DNA of 18,955 nt from Collinsella sp. (GCA_022745215.1 JAIIWC010000035.1:1-18955); one strand, 5' to 3'. Positions 7,169 through 14,675 are shown, numbered from the stretch's first letter. The notes: generated from the letters alone by a model not told the origin. Numbers and translations are program-made.

Positions 7169-8533
7169 ATGGCGATCACGCCCGCAGAAATCGCGGAAAC
7201 CCGCGGCATGGTTGAGGAGCAGAACCTCGACATCAGGACCATCACCATGGGTGTTTCGCTCATGGGTTGCGGTGACGAGAACCTCGACCGCATGTGCACG
7301 AAGATCTACGACCACGTGACGCACACGGCTGAGCACCTGGTCGAGACCGCCGAGAACCTCGAGCGCGAGTACGGTATCCCCATCGTCAACAAGCGCGTTT
7401 CCGTCACCCCGGTGGCGCAGATCGCCGCATGCTGCAAGGATGAGGACCTCACCCCCATCGCGCATGCCCTCGACCGTGCGGCCGAGACCCTCGGCATCGA
7501 CTACCTGGGCGGCTTCTCCGCGCTCGTTCAGAAGGGCATCGGCGATGCCGACCGCCGCGTCATCCAGTCCATCCCCCAGGCGCTCGCTACCACCAGCCGC
7601 GTCTGCTCCAGCGTCAACGTCGCCAGCCTGCGCGCCGGCATCAACATGGATGCCGTGCTCATGGCCGCCCAGACCATCATCGATGCCGCTAAACTCACGG
7701 CCGACCAGGATTCCGTCGGCGCTTCCAAGTTTGTCTGCTTTGCCAACATGGTCGAGGACTCCCCGTTTATGGCGGGCGCCGTCCACGGCGGTGGCGAGGC
7801 CGACGCCGTCATCAACGTAGGCGTCTCGGGCCCCGGCGTTATGGCCGCAGCCCTGGAGACGCTGCCCGATTCCGCATCGATGATGGAAGTCGCCGAGAAG
7901 ATTAAGCAGACCGCCTTTAAGATCACCCGTGCCGGTGAGCTCATGAGCCGCGAGGCCGCCCATCGCCTGGGTGTCGAGAAGGGCATCGTCGACCTGTCGC
8001 TGGCTCCCACGCCTGCCATCGGCGACTCCGTCGCGCGCATCCTCGAGATCATCGGCGTGGGCACCTGCGGTGGCCCGGGCACGACCTGCGCGCTCGCCAT
8101 GCTCAACGATGCCGTCAAGAAGGGCGGCGTCATGGCCAGCTCCAGCGTGGGCGGTCTTTCCGGCGCCTTTATCCCCGTGTCCGAGGACGCCGGCATGATC
8201 GCCGCCGTCGAGGCCGGTGCGCTTTCGCTCGAGAAGCTCGAGGCCATGACCTGCGTGTGCTCCGTTGGCCTGGACATGATCGCCATCCCCGGCGACACCC
8301 CGGTCGAGACCATCGCCGGCATCATCGCCGACGAGATGGCCATCGGCGTCATCAACAACAAGACCACGGCCGTCCGCGTGATTCCTGCCATCGGCAAGGG
8401 CGTTGGTGACTGCGTCGAGTACGGCGGCCTGTTCGGCCGTGCACCCATCATGCCGGTGAACCCCAACGCCGGCACCGTGCTTGCCCACCGTGGTGGTCGA
8501 TTCCCGGCGCCGCTGAACTCGCTGAAGAACTAG
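7169..8533 (+). CDS. UPF0210 / DUF711 (PFL) family protein
   Basis: A 454-aa protein of the UPF0210 (DUF711) family, whose members are cytoplasmic and about 450 aa long. The biochemical function of the family is not established to my knowledge. Recognised by the N-terminal ENLDIRTITMG-like block (here EEQNLDIRTITMGVSL), the VGGLSGAFIPVSEDAGM segment and the C-terminal GRAPIMPVNP block. The Gly/Ala-rich sequence shows no signal peptide or membrane helix. The frame stays open upstream to 7112, but the ATG at 7169 is preferred: AGGAG (7157-7161) stands 7 bases before it and the family's conserved N-terminus begins here. In many Firmicutes a small ACT-domain protein (UPF0237) is encoded just upstream of this gene; none is present here. 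It has its own candidate promoter and so is probably not part of the met operon. Confidence 0.9.
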   Translation: MAITPAEIAETRGMVEEQNLDIRTITMGVSLMGCGDENLDRMCTKIYDHVTHTAEHLVETAENLEREYGIPIVNKRVSVTPVAQIAACCKDEDLTPIAHALDRAAETLGIDYLGGFSALVQKGIGDADRRVIQSIPQALATTSRVCSSVNVASLRAGINMDAVLMAAQTIIDAAKLTADQDSVGASKFVCFANMVEDSPFMAGAVHGGGEADAVINVGVSGPGVMAAALETLPDSASMMEVAEKIKQTAFKITRAGELMSREAAHRLGVEKGIVDLSLAPTPAIGDSVARILEIIGVGTCGGPGTTCALAMLNDAVKKGGVMASSSVGGLSGAFIPVSEDAGMIAAVEAGALSLEKLEAMTCVCSVGLDMIAIPGDTPVETIAGIIADEMAIGVINNKTTAVRVIPAIGKGVGDCVEYGGLFGRAPIMPVNPNAGTVLAHRGGRFPAPLNSLKN

Positions 8534-8550
8534 CTGAGGGGTTCGGGCGA

Positions 8551-8684
8551 GGAGCCCCGGGGAGGGCAAATATATAAGGTCGCCTGCTCGGACAGTCCTG
8601 ACTCGCACGGAGAGCACATTAAGTGCTCTCCGGCTCGTGCGGAACTCGCGATCGACCTTATATATTTGCCCTCCCCGGGGCTCC
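8551..8684. repeat. 134-bp giant palindromic element
   Basis: Two perfect 32-bp inverted arms, 8551-8582 and 8653-8684, enclose 70 bases. Each arm joins a G/C-rich outer part (ggagccccggggaggg) to an A/T-rich inner part (caaatatataaggtcg). The centre holds a further hairpin: GGAGAGCAC (8609-8617) pairs with GTGCTCTCC (8623-8631) around attaa, extended by CGCACG/CGTGCG with a small bulge. The element begins 17 bases after the UPF0210 stop and no T-run follows it. It contains no supportable ORF. It could be a miniature mobile or REP-like element, a strong bidirectional block to transcription, or part of a structured RNA. Confidence 0.85.
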
Positions 8685-8689
8685 CGCAC

Positions 8690-8719
8690 ATCGGGACCTC
8701 GGTTGGGTTCCATCCCGAT
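8690..8719 (+). other. Hairpin between the palindrome and the methyltransferase gene
   Basis: ATCGGGA (8690-8696) and TCCCGAT (8713-8719) form a 7-bp stem with a 16-base loop. It lies in the same non-coding block as the giant palindrome and may be part of a folded leader RNA. Confidence 0.4.
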
Positions 8720-8767
8720 TGCAGTTGCTTCGCTCCTGCACCACTTGGTTGGTATGGCGGTTTGGCG

Positions 8768-8796
8768 TTGGAACGGTTCTTTTTCTGATATATGCT
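8768..8796 (+). promoter_or_regulatory. Weak candidate promoter of the methyltransferase gene
   Basis: TTGGAA (8768-8773) and TATGCT (8791-8796) are 17 bases apart, each matching 4 of 6 consensus bases. Transcription would start near 8803, inside the terminator-like hairpin, removing part of its 5' arm. The match is weak. Confidence 0.25.
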
Positions 8797-8800
8797 GGTT

Positions 8801-8834
8801 GCGGCTCTTCTTTTTGGGAGGGGCCGCTTTTTTG
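8801..8834 (+). terminator. T-tailed terminator immediately before the methyltransferase gene
   Basis: GCGGCTC (8801-8807) pairs with GGGCCGC (8821-8827), with one G-T pair and a 13-base loop, and is followed by TTTTTT (8828-8833). It lies only 18 bases before the GTG start at 8853 and abuts its ribosome binding site. It may end UPF0210 transcription or act as an attenuator in the leader of the downstream gene. Confidence 0.7.
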
Positions 8835-8838
8835 TTGT

Positions 8839-8846
8839 GAGGGGGA
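8839..8846 (+). promoter_or_regulatory. Ribosome binding site deciding the GTG start
   Basis: GAGGGGGA lies 6 bases upstream of GTG at 8853 and supports this non-ATG start over a later in-frame ATG at 8910. Confidence 0.55.
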
Positions 8847-8852
8847 TGGCCC

Positions 8853-9740
8853 GTGGCTGATGATTTGATTCGTTCTGAGCTGCTTTCCACCGATTGGAAT
8901 GATGAATGGATGCAGATGCAGGCTGCTCGGCATCGGGCTGATGATTCTTTTGAGTGGGACAAAAGGGCTCGGCATTTTCGGCCGCTGGAGACTGCTCCGT
9001 ATGCCCGGGATTTTATGGAGCTGTTGGCGCTCCAGCCTGGTGAGTCGGTGCTTGATATGGGGTGTGGAGCTGGGTCGATTGCTATTCCGCTTGCGCAAGA
9101 CGGGCATCCCGTGATTGCAGCTGATTTTTCCCCTGCTATGTTGGGCACGCTTGATGCTGGCATTGAGTACTATGGGCTCGAGAATCGCATTACGCCGCTT
9201 GAGCTTGCTTGGGATGATGATTGGGATTTGGTTGGACCGGTCGCGAAAGCGGTGGATGTTGCCTTTGCCAGTCGGTCGGTTACGACGACCGATCTAAAAG
9301 GTGCGCTTGCCAAGCTCGACCGTACGGCTCGTCGGCGTTGTGCTGTCACGATGGTCGCCAACTCCAGCCCACGCTATGACCTGCACCTGATGAACGCCAT
9401 CGGTGCCTCGGTTACCTGCAGTAATGGCTTTGTGTATGCCTTTAATATCCTCATTCAGATGGGTGCCCTGCCGCAGGTTACGTACTTTGAATCGCCTCGT
9501 CGCGATACCTTCGATAGCCTTGAGGCAGGCGTGGCAGATTTTTCCCGTATGCTCGAGCATGGCAACGAGGATAAGATCGACCGCCTGCGCGACTATATCG
9601 CTCAGCACATGATCGAAAACCCCCATGCCGGCGAGCCGGGCTCCAAGGGCGTGCCGCAGGGGCGCTATATGCTCGACCATATCCGTAAGGTTCGCTGGGC
9701 GTTTATTGCATGGGAACCGGTCTCTGAATCCCGCTCGTAG
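8853..9740 (+). CDS. Class I SAM-dependent methyltransferase
   Basis: A 295-aa protein with a Rossmann-type methyltransferase core: motif I VLDMGCGAG at 66-74 binds SAM, and the acidic end of strand 2 is at VIAADFSPAML (87-97, Asp91). The substrate cannot be told from sequence. An N-terminal region with a Trp/Asp pattern (TDWNDEW, FEWDKRARHF) precedes the core, and the C-terminal 100 residues carry no motif I recognise. No signal peptide or membrane segment. The start is GTG at 8853. The first half (to about 9300) uses many T-ending and CGG codons and is poorer in C at third positions than its neighbours, whereas the second half has the C-rich usage of the rest of the window; this could reflect transfer or recombination. 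Neighbours give no clear pathway. Confidence 0.88.
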   Translation: MADDLIRSELLSTDWNDEWMQMQAARHRADDSFEWDKRARHFRPLETAPYARDFMELLALQPGESVLDMGCGAGSIAIPLAQDGHPVIAADFSPAMLGTLDAGIEYYGLENRITPLELAWDDDWDLVGPVAKAVDVAFASRSVTTTDLKGALAKLDRTARRRCAVTMVANSSPRYDLHLMNAIGASVTCSNGFVYAFNILIQMGALPQVTYFESPRRDTFDSLEAGVADFSRMLEHGNEDKIDRLRDYIAQHMIENPHAGEPGSKGVPQGRYMLDHIRKVRWAFIAWEPVSESRS

Positions 9741-9898
9741 CCCGTTCACAGCCCGCACTGCCCATCACCTCGGCATCCGCATTCTTTTTGAACTGGGCAA
9801 ACGCGCTCCACACCGCGCCGTTCCTGCGCTATCGTGGGACAGCTCACGTAGATTAAGGCCCCGTCGCGGGGCGCCCCATACATAGAAAGCGAGAACCC

Positions 9899-10198
9899 AT
9901 GGCACTGACAGGAGCCCAGGTCAAGCAACTTCGCAGCATGGCCCATCATCTCAACCCCGCCATCATCATCGGTAAGTCCGATGTCAACGAGGGCACCGTC
10001 GAGCAGACGGTCGCCTACCTGGAGAAGCACGAACTCGTTAAGTGCTCCGTGCTCGATGGCTCCAGTCTTTCCGCCCGCGAAGCCGCCGAAGAGCTCGCCG
10101 AGCGCTGCCACGCCGAGGTCGTCCAGGTCATCGGCCGCAAGTTCTCGCTGTATCGCGAGTCCTCGCGCAAGGATATCGAGAAGATCAAGCTCGTCTAA
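9899..10198 (+). CDS. yhbY: YhbY-type ribosome assembly RNA-binding protein (CRM domain)
   Basis: A 99-aa single-domain CRM protein, the usual length for YhbY, which associates with pre-50S ribosomal particles in Escherichia coli. Family features seen: the start LTGAQVKQLRSMAHHLNP, the IIIGKSDVNEG loop (22-32) and the C-terminal VVQVIGRKFSLYRES block (74-88). The upstream 158 bases contain a possible -10 (TAGATT, 9849-9854) and a small GCCCCG/CGGGGC hairpin; the RBS is weak (aaagcgag). A strong terminator follows directly. It is transcribed alone, toward the regulator on the opposite strand. Confidence 0.95.
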   Translation: MALTGAQVKQLRSMAHHLNPAIIIGKSDVNEGTVEQTVAYLEKHELVKCSVLDGSSLSAREAAEELAERCHAEVVQVIGRKFSLYRESSRKDIEKIKLV

Positions 10199-10235
10199 GA
10201 GCCAATGATCCGGCGAGCCAACACATAGCAAGCTT

Positions 10236-10270
10236 ACGGGTGCCCAAGTACTTCGGGCGCCCGTTTTTTA
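10236..10270 (+). terminator. Rho-independent terminator of yhbY
   Basis: ACGGGTGCCC (10236-10245) pairs with GGGCGCCCGT (10255-10264), with one G-T pair and a 9-base loop, followed by a T6 run (10264-10269). The last bases of the T-run form the TAA stop codon of the convergent regulator gene (10268-10270, minus strand), so the two genes are packed without a gap. Confidence 0.9.
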
Positions 10271-13267
10271 TCGCTCGACCAGCACGCGGTTGAGCCGCCC
10301 CTCCACCAAGCGCTCGTATAGACGCCGCGTCTCGGGCTCGGGCACGCCATTGACCTGCTCCCTCAGGTGGTGCATATGCCCGCTGTACAGCTCGACGATA
10401 TCGCGCCTCCGCCCCGCCGCACTGTAGACACGCATGGCGCAGCGCACCATATCCTCACGCGCCGTTTCCTGTCGAAGACCCGACTCCGCCAGCCAAATCG
10501 CCGACTGCAAATCGTTTTCTTCTAGAGCGGCATTTGCTCCCTTAATCATGCAATCGATATACTTTGACTGCATAATGCGTCGCATACGCAAAAAGTAGGT
10601 GGGATTACAGCCATTGGGAACATACAGCGGTCCGGCATAAAGCTGCTCAATCTTAAGGCACAGCTCAACTAAATGGGGCCCGCGCGCACCCGTGCGATTT
10701 CCCAAAACCTCGCGGCTTATCTGGTCAAACAGCCGTACATCGGTCTTGACGTAGTCGCCGTTGAGTCCGATGCATTCATTTTGGATGAGCACACACGACT
10801 TGCCATCCGGCGTCGGTCCCAAAGCCGACCGCAAGCGCGATATCGTCGAGTACAGGTTGTTGCGGGCGCTATTGAACTCGGCATGGGGCCACAACTCCAT
10901 GGCCAGCGTCTCACGATCGACGAGCGCATCCATGCCCAGCGCAAGCCGCTCGGCAAGTGTCGCCGCCTTCTTGCGGCGCCACATTTTGTCCGTGATGGGA
11001 AACCCGTCGCGCTCGGCGCGAAACGCACCAAACATGCGAATCTCGATATGGTCGATGGTATCAACGGCTTCAACCTCGCCGGCCTGGAACAGGCGCTCGC
11101 CCTCCCCTTCCAAATCGTCGCGCAGCGAGTACCGCGACAGCTCGCGCACGGGAAGCTTCTTGCGAATCCTGGTCGCCGGCTCGCCCAGACAATGCATGGC
11201 AAGGCGCGCAAAGAGCCGATACGATGGCTCTAGAATCCCCGCGCGATTCATGGACATCCAGGCTGCAAGGTCGCTGTCTCGGCCCGCACAGGCCAAATGC
11301 AGCGCCACCATCCAGGCTTCTGCGCCACCAACCTGCGTCTGGCTTATATCGAGCAACTCCGCTTCCTCGCGTACCGAAACCATCGAGGTGTTACGCAGAT
11401 ATGCCGCGCGCTCCAGCAGTAACGCATTATCGCGCATGTACGCAATCGACTCCTCGGCAAGTTTGAGCACTTGGACCGCACGGAACTTTGCATTAACCGG
11501 CCGTCCCTCTGCCAGCGACTGCCAGCCTTCTAGCAACAGGCCAAACAGCTGAATCTGGTTGTCGCGCATGCGCACGGCAAAACGATCGAGCTCGTTGAAC
11601 GCCGCGTCGTCGGTTACCGGCAGGCCGGAAAGGAGCCGCCGTGCCGCCAACACCATGCGCACCCAGATAGCCATCGCCTTAAGCCCACGTACGTCGAGCG
11701 CCTCCCGCACCACCGTCATCTCGTCGTCGCGCTCGTCGGTTCCCGCAAACGACCCGTCAAAGAGCTCCACCAGCATGCTATCGGCCCGCATAACAATCCC
11801 CGCGATGTCGAGCTCGCAGTCGTAGGCCTTGCTCGTTTTGAGTTGCTGTAGAACGCCGCCGTCATCTCCCCGCTCGGTTAGGCAGCGCTTGACCTCGATA
11901 TGTGCGGACAACATATCGAGTGCGGTATGGGATGTCTCGATTTCTGGCACGGCCAGGTTCGTAGGAAGCCCAAGCCCGTTGTCCCCATAGCAAACAGCCG
12001 TCAGTGTCTGGGCCACCCTCCATGAAACAGGGTCTATTTCGCAGGCCGCCCGTTCGCCCCCGCGCTCGATAACCGATGCCATATAGCGAGCGAGCTTTGT
12101 ATTGGACACGCTGACCGCTGCCAGATATACGCCAAGCGCCTCGGCAGGCGTTGGCTCTGGAGCCGGATCCTCGGCATCGATCGTGCCCAGCGCTGCTCGG
12201 CAGATATCGGCCCCGTGCCCCGTCAGAGCCAGATCGACCCCATACTGCCCAGCAAGTTCAAGGACCGCATCACGGTCCAAAAAGGCGTCCGCCAGGCCCA
12301 TCGCCACATCGCATCTACCCGCCTTAAGCAAAATCCGGGCCGCCCTCGGAACAAGTTCGGGGCGAACCTCGGCCACCAACTTGCGCAAGCGCAAGCGTCC
12401 GTTATCCTCCGTGCCCAGACACGTAAAACTCCGCTCGGCGGGGTCCAAGCCAAAGATCGGGTAGTCGCGTACAAAGTAGGACTGGTCGACCATCGACAGC
12501 CTCACCCCACAAGCCTCGAGTTCTGCGATATTGCCCTCGCCCATCAAAATCATGAGACATGCCACGCAAAACAGCGCATTATTGTCGAGCGAAGCCAGAT
12601 CGACAAGTGCCGCGCCATATACGTTGACAATCTCGTTTTCGAGCAGACCGGCTACGTCGCCTTGGCCATACAGACCCGTCTGCAATGCCGAGACGAGCTC
12701 GGGCACACCCTGCGTGAGCTGATAAAAGTCGAGCGATGTGCTGATCGAAAACGCCGATGCCCACGCCGAATACTCATAGGCATGCACCTTGAGCATCTGC
12801 GCATTGATCTTAACCGAATCGCCCAGCCCATGAATCAGTTGACGATTTGAAGGACGGCAGGAGATAAAGACCCCTACCCCCATAGCGCGCAGGCCGCGAA
12901 TCCTGTCGATGAGGTCTTCGGTATCGTGCTGATCGAGGTTTGGCACATTATCAATCGCGATAAGGGAGTGCGGTTTGTCTTTGAGTTCTTCGGTAACCAC
13001 CTCGAGCTGCATAAACACCTCGCGCCCAGTGGCGCGATCGGCCTCGATAATCCGCACGGGGCCTCGCGTCGGGTCGCATTTAACCTCATGGGTGTACTGC
13101 AGCAGTACCGAGGTCTTCCCAAACCCGTCGGGCGCATAAAGAACCACAATGCCGGCCTTTCGGCCCTTGGCGATAAGCTCATTCATCAAGCGTTCGCGTC
13201 GCACCATATAGCCTCCGCCCAGCGGCATCAGCTCGAGGTCGTCTATACTGCCCAAATCGTTTACCAT
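10268..13267 (-). CDS. STAND-type ATPase regulator with C-terminal SARP-like winged helix and BTAD domain
   Basis: A 999-aa transcription regulator. The N-terminus is a STAND/MalT-like nucleotide switch: Walker A APDGFGKTS (45-53) and Walker B SLIAIDN (101-107). The middle (about 300-735) is helical and repeat-like, as in the sensor/arm of such proteins, with no recognised ligand domain. Residues 741-835 resemble an OmpR/SARP winged helix (IEIRMFGAFRAERDG, then KAATLAERLAL and SARNNLYSTISRLRSALG), and 838-990 resemble the bacterial transcriptional activator domain. SARPs usually carry the winged helix first, so the order here is reversed. The target and signal are unknown. GAGGAG lies 5 bases before the ATG. 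No operon partner: the gene stands between yhbY (convergent) and a 447-base gap. A dyad GTATGG/CCATAC (13288-13316) just upstream could be an autoregulatory site. Confidence 0.85.
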   Translation of the reverse strand: MVNDLGSIDDLELMPLGGGYMVRRERLMNELIAKGRKAGIVVLYAPDGFGKTSVLLQYTHEVKCDPTRGPVRIIEADRATGREVFMQLEVVTEELKDKPHSLIAIDNVPNLDQHDTEDLIDRIRGLRAMGVGVFISCRPSNRQLIHGLGDSVKINAQMLKVHAYEYSAWASAFSISTSLDFYQLTQGVPELVSALQTGLYGQGDVAGLLENEIVNVYGAALVDLASLDNNALFCVACLMILMGEGNIAELEACGVRLSMVDQSYFVRDYPIFGLDPAERSFTCLGTEDNGRLRLRKLVAEVRPELVPRAARILLKAGRCDVAMGLADAFLDRDAVLELAGQYGVDLALTGHGADICRAALGTIDAEDPAPEPTPAEALGVYLAAVSVSNTKLARYMASVIERGGERAACEIDPVSWRVAQTLTAVCYGDNGLGLPTNLAVPEIETSHTALDMLSAHIEVKRCLTERGDDGGVLQQLKTSKAYDCELDIAGIVMRADSMLVELFDGSFAGTDERDDEMTVVREALDVRGLKAMAIWVRMVLAARRLLSGLPVTDDAAFNELDRFAVRMRDNQIQLFGLLLEGWQSLAEGRPVNAKFRAVQVLKLAEESIAYMRDNALLLERAAYLRNTSMVSVREEAELLDISQTQVGGAEAWMVALHLACAGRDSDLAAWMSMNRAGILEPSYRLFARLAMHCLGEPATRIRKKLPVRELSRYSLRDDLEGEGERLFQAGEVEAVDTIDHIEIRMFGAFRAERDGFPITDKMWRRKKAATLAERLALGMDALVDRETLAMELWPHAEFNSARNNLYSTISRLRSALGPTPDGKSCVLIQNECIGLNGDYVKTDVRLFDQISREVLGNRTGARGPHLVELCLKIEQLYAGPLYVPNGCNPTYFLRMRRIMQSKYIDCMIKGANAALEENDLQSAIWLAESGLRQETAREDMVRCAMRVYSAAGRRRDIVELYSGHMHHLREQVNGVPEPETRRLYERLVEGRLNRVLVER

Positions 13268-13714
13268 GCCCGCTCCTCAACTCGACCGTATGGACACTGT
13301 AACCGCAAGACCATACAAGCCGCGCTATGAATAGAGCGACCTTGTGTTTTAGGTTGTCTTTTGGTACGCAAGCGGCAAGTTTTTGTACAGCGAGGGCCGA
13401 TTGTTATTAATCCCCCGACTAATCGGTCTTTAAGCAGGTAAACGGCTTGTCAGCTTGTCCCATCTAAGCGGCAGTGTAACGCAAATGAACAAGGTTCAGC
13501 CATGTCATTCAACTCGCCTAGCACCCGCTACCGTCTACGACCTTTTAGTGGCATTTTTGCATAGAATCTGGTATGGAATGAATCAAGCTGTTTGACATCC
13601 GGCATTCGCCAAGCTTGCGGCAAGATTTTGGTCAAGCGGGTGGAAAGGGATAGCAAAAAGGCCCCCGCAAAGCGGAGGCCTTAGGCAAGGCTATGTCGAG
13701 GTGCAGGATTCGCG
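13268..13714. other. Intergenic region between the regulator and nagB
   Basis: 447 bases with no supportable gene. It holds the nagB terminator (13655-13680), the upstream region of the regulator, a dyad GTATGG/CCATAC (13288-13293 with 13311-13316), a dyad CCGATT/AATCGG (13397-13402 with 13421-13426), and two similar 15-base direct copies beginning GCGGCAAG at 13372 and 13617. The sequence is more A/T-rich than the genes. I could not assign a convincing promoter. Confidence 0.5.
13655..13680 (-). terminator. Rho-independent terminator of nagB
   Basis: On the minus strand, GGCCTCCGC pairs with GCGGGGGCC (one G-T pair) around a TTT loop and runs into TTTTT. It starts 35 bases after the nagB stop and closes the glmM-EIIA-nagB group. 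Confidence 0.9.
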
Positions 13715-14443
13715 CTACTCGCAGAGCGAAAGGGCAGCCTCGTCGGCGACCACGACGCAGTTGGTGTGCAGCTGCAGGATCGAAGCCGGGCACTCGGGCG
13801 TAACCGGACCATAGCACATGTCGTGCACGGCCTGGGCCTTGGCCTCGCCGTTGGCGACGACCAGGATCATGCGAGCATACATGATGGTCTGGGTACCCAT
13901 GGTGTAGGCCTGACGGGGCACGTCATCGATGCTGTCGAACAGGCGGCTGTTGGCCTGAATGGTGCTCTCGGTGAGGTCGACGCAATGCGTACCCTTGGAG
14001 AAGTGATCATCGGGCTCGTTAAAGCCAATATGACCGTTATTACCAATGCCGAGCAGCTGCAGATCCGGGTAACCGGCGGCTGCGACGATCTTATCGTACT
14101 CGGAGCAGGCAGCAGCGGCGTCGGGGTTGGAGCCATCGGGCACGTGCGTGTTGTTCAGATCGATATTGATGTGATCGAAGAAGTTCTCGCGCATAAAGTA
14201 GTGATAGCTCTGGGGATCGTCGTGCGAAAGGCCGCGATACTCGTCCAGGTTATAGGTGCTGACCTCGGAGAAGTCGATATCGCCCTTCTTGTACCAAGCA
14301 GCGAGCTGCTTGTAGGCGCCAATCGGGGTGGAGCCGGTGGCAAGGCCCAGCACGCAATCGGGCTTGAGGATAACCTGGGCCGAGATGATATTGGCGGCCT
14401 TGCGGCTCATATCCTCGTAGTCTTTAGCTTTAATAATCTTCAT
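13715..14443 (-). CDS. nagB: Glucosamine-6-phosphate deaminase
   Basis: Converts glucosamine-6-phosphate to fructose-6-phosphate and ammonia, the last step in using N-acetylglucosamine or sialic acid. The protein is 242 aa, the length of the short Gram-positive NagB form. Motifs: phosphate-binding LGLATGSTPIGAY (32-44), NLDEY (65-69, with catalytic Asp67), and GIGNNGHIGFNEP (132-144; His138 and Glu143). The frame runs on to 14608, but the ATG at 14443 matches the conserved N-terminus MKIIKAKDY and has AAAGGA 9 bases upstream. It is the last gene of the minus-strand group, 272 bases beyond the EIIA gene. That gap holds a large hairpin, so nagB may have its own promoter or be partly uncoupled. 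Confidence 0.97.
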   Translation of the reverse strand: MKIIKAKDYEDMSRKAANIISAQVILKPDCVLGLATGSTPIGAYKQLAAWYKKGDIDFSEVSTYNLDEYRGLSHDDPQSYHYFMRENFFDHINIDLNNTHVPDGSNPDAAAACSEYDKIVAAAGYPDLQLLGIGNNGHIGFNEPDDHFSKGTHCVDLTESTIQANSRLFDSIDDVPRQAYTMGTQTIMYARMILVVANGEAKAQAVHDMCYGPVTPECPASILQLHTNCVVVADEAALSLCE

Positions 14444-14510
14444 TACGCGTCCTTTCTCGTACAAGAGAGGCAAGGCTCCCCTTACAAGCACTTGCCCGCG
14501 GCCCGCGTCG

Positions 14511-14533
14511 GCCGCAACCAACGTGTGCGGCCA
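14511..14533 (-). other. Small G/C hairpin in the nagB leader
   Basis: GGCCGC (14511-14516) and GCGGCC (14528-14533) form a 6-bp stem with an 11-base loop, about 70 bases before the nagB start. Role unknown. Confidence 0.3.
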
Positions 14534-14641
14534 CCAGGGCGAGGTCGCGTAATGTATGTGTCTCGTGTCTAGCCGCGTCGAGGCCCCTGCCCGTCCACGG
14601 TGACCCAAAGCTGTTTAGCTTCGGACGTTTTCCATCTTGCC

Positions 14642-14675
14642 ACGGAGGGCGCCCTCTTTCAAGGGCGCCCTCCGT
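14642..14675 (-). terminator. Perfect 14-bp hairpin between the EIIA gene and nagB
   Basis: The arms at 14642-14655 and 14662-14675 are exact complements with a 6-base loop (ctttca on the + strand). It begins 40 bases after the EIIA stop. No T-run follows on the minus strand, so it may be a partial terminator, a pause site or a 3'-end stabiliser that lowers nagB expression relative to EIIA. Confidence 0.55.

Noticed and set aside
8623..8868. 81-codon ORF inside the palindrome and leader region
   Set aside because: It begins inside the inverted repeat, has no ribosome binding site or known domain, and runs over the terminator and into the methyltransferase gene.
4121..9163. A 1680-codon open frame on the minus strand opposite metH and the UPF0210 gene
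   Set aside because: It is antisense to three well-identified genes, has low-complexity Gly/Ala/His/Asp-rich composition and no recognisable domain. Long antisense frames are expected in high-GC DNA with strong codon bias.
13372..13631. Two similar GCGGCAAG-type sequences as direct repeats for regulator binding
   Set aside because: Only 13 of 15 bases match and they are about 245 bases apart; could easily be chance.
14444..14608. 55-residue N-terminal extension of NagB
   Set aside because: Not present in the NagB family; the start MKIIKAKDY has a good ribosome binding site.
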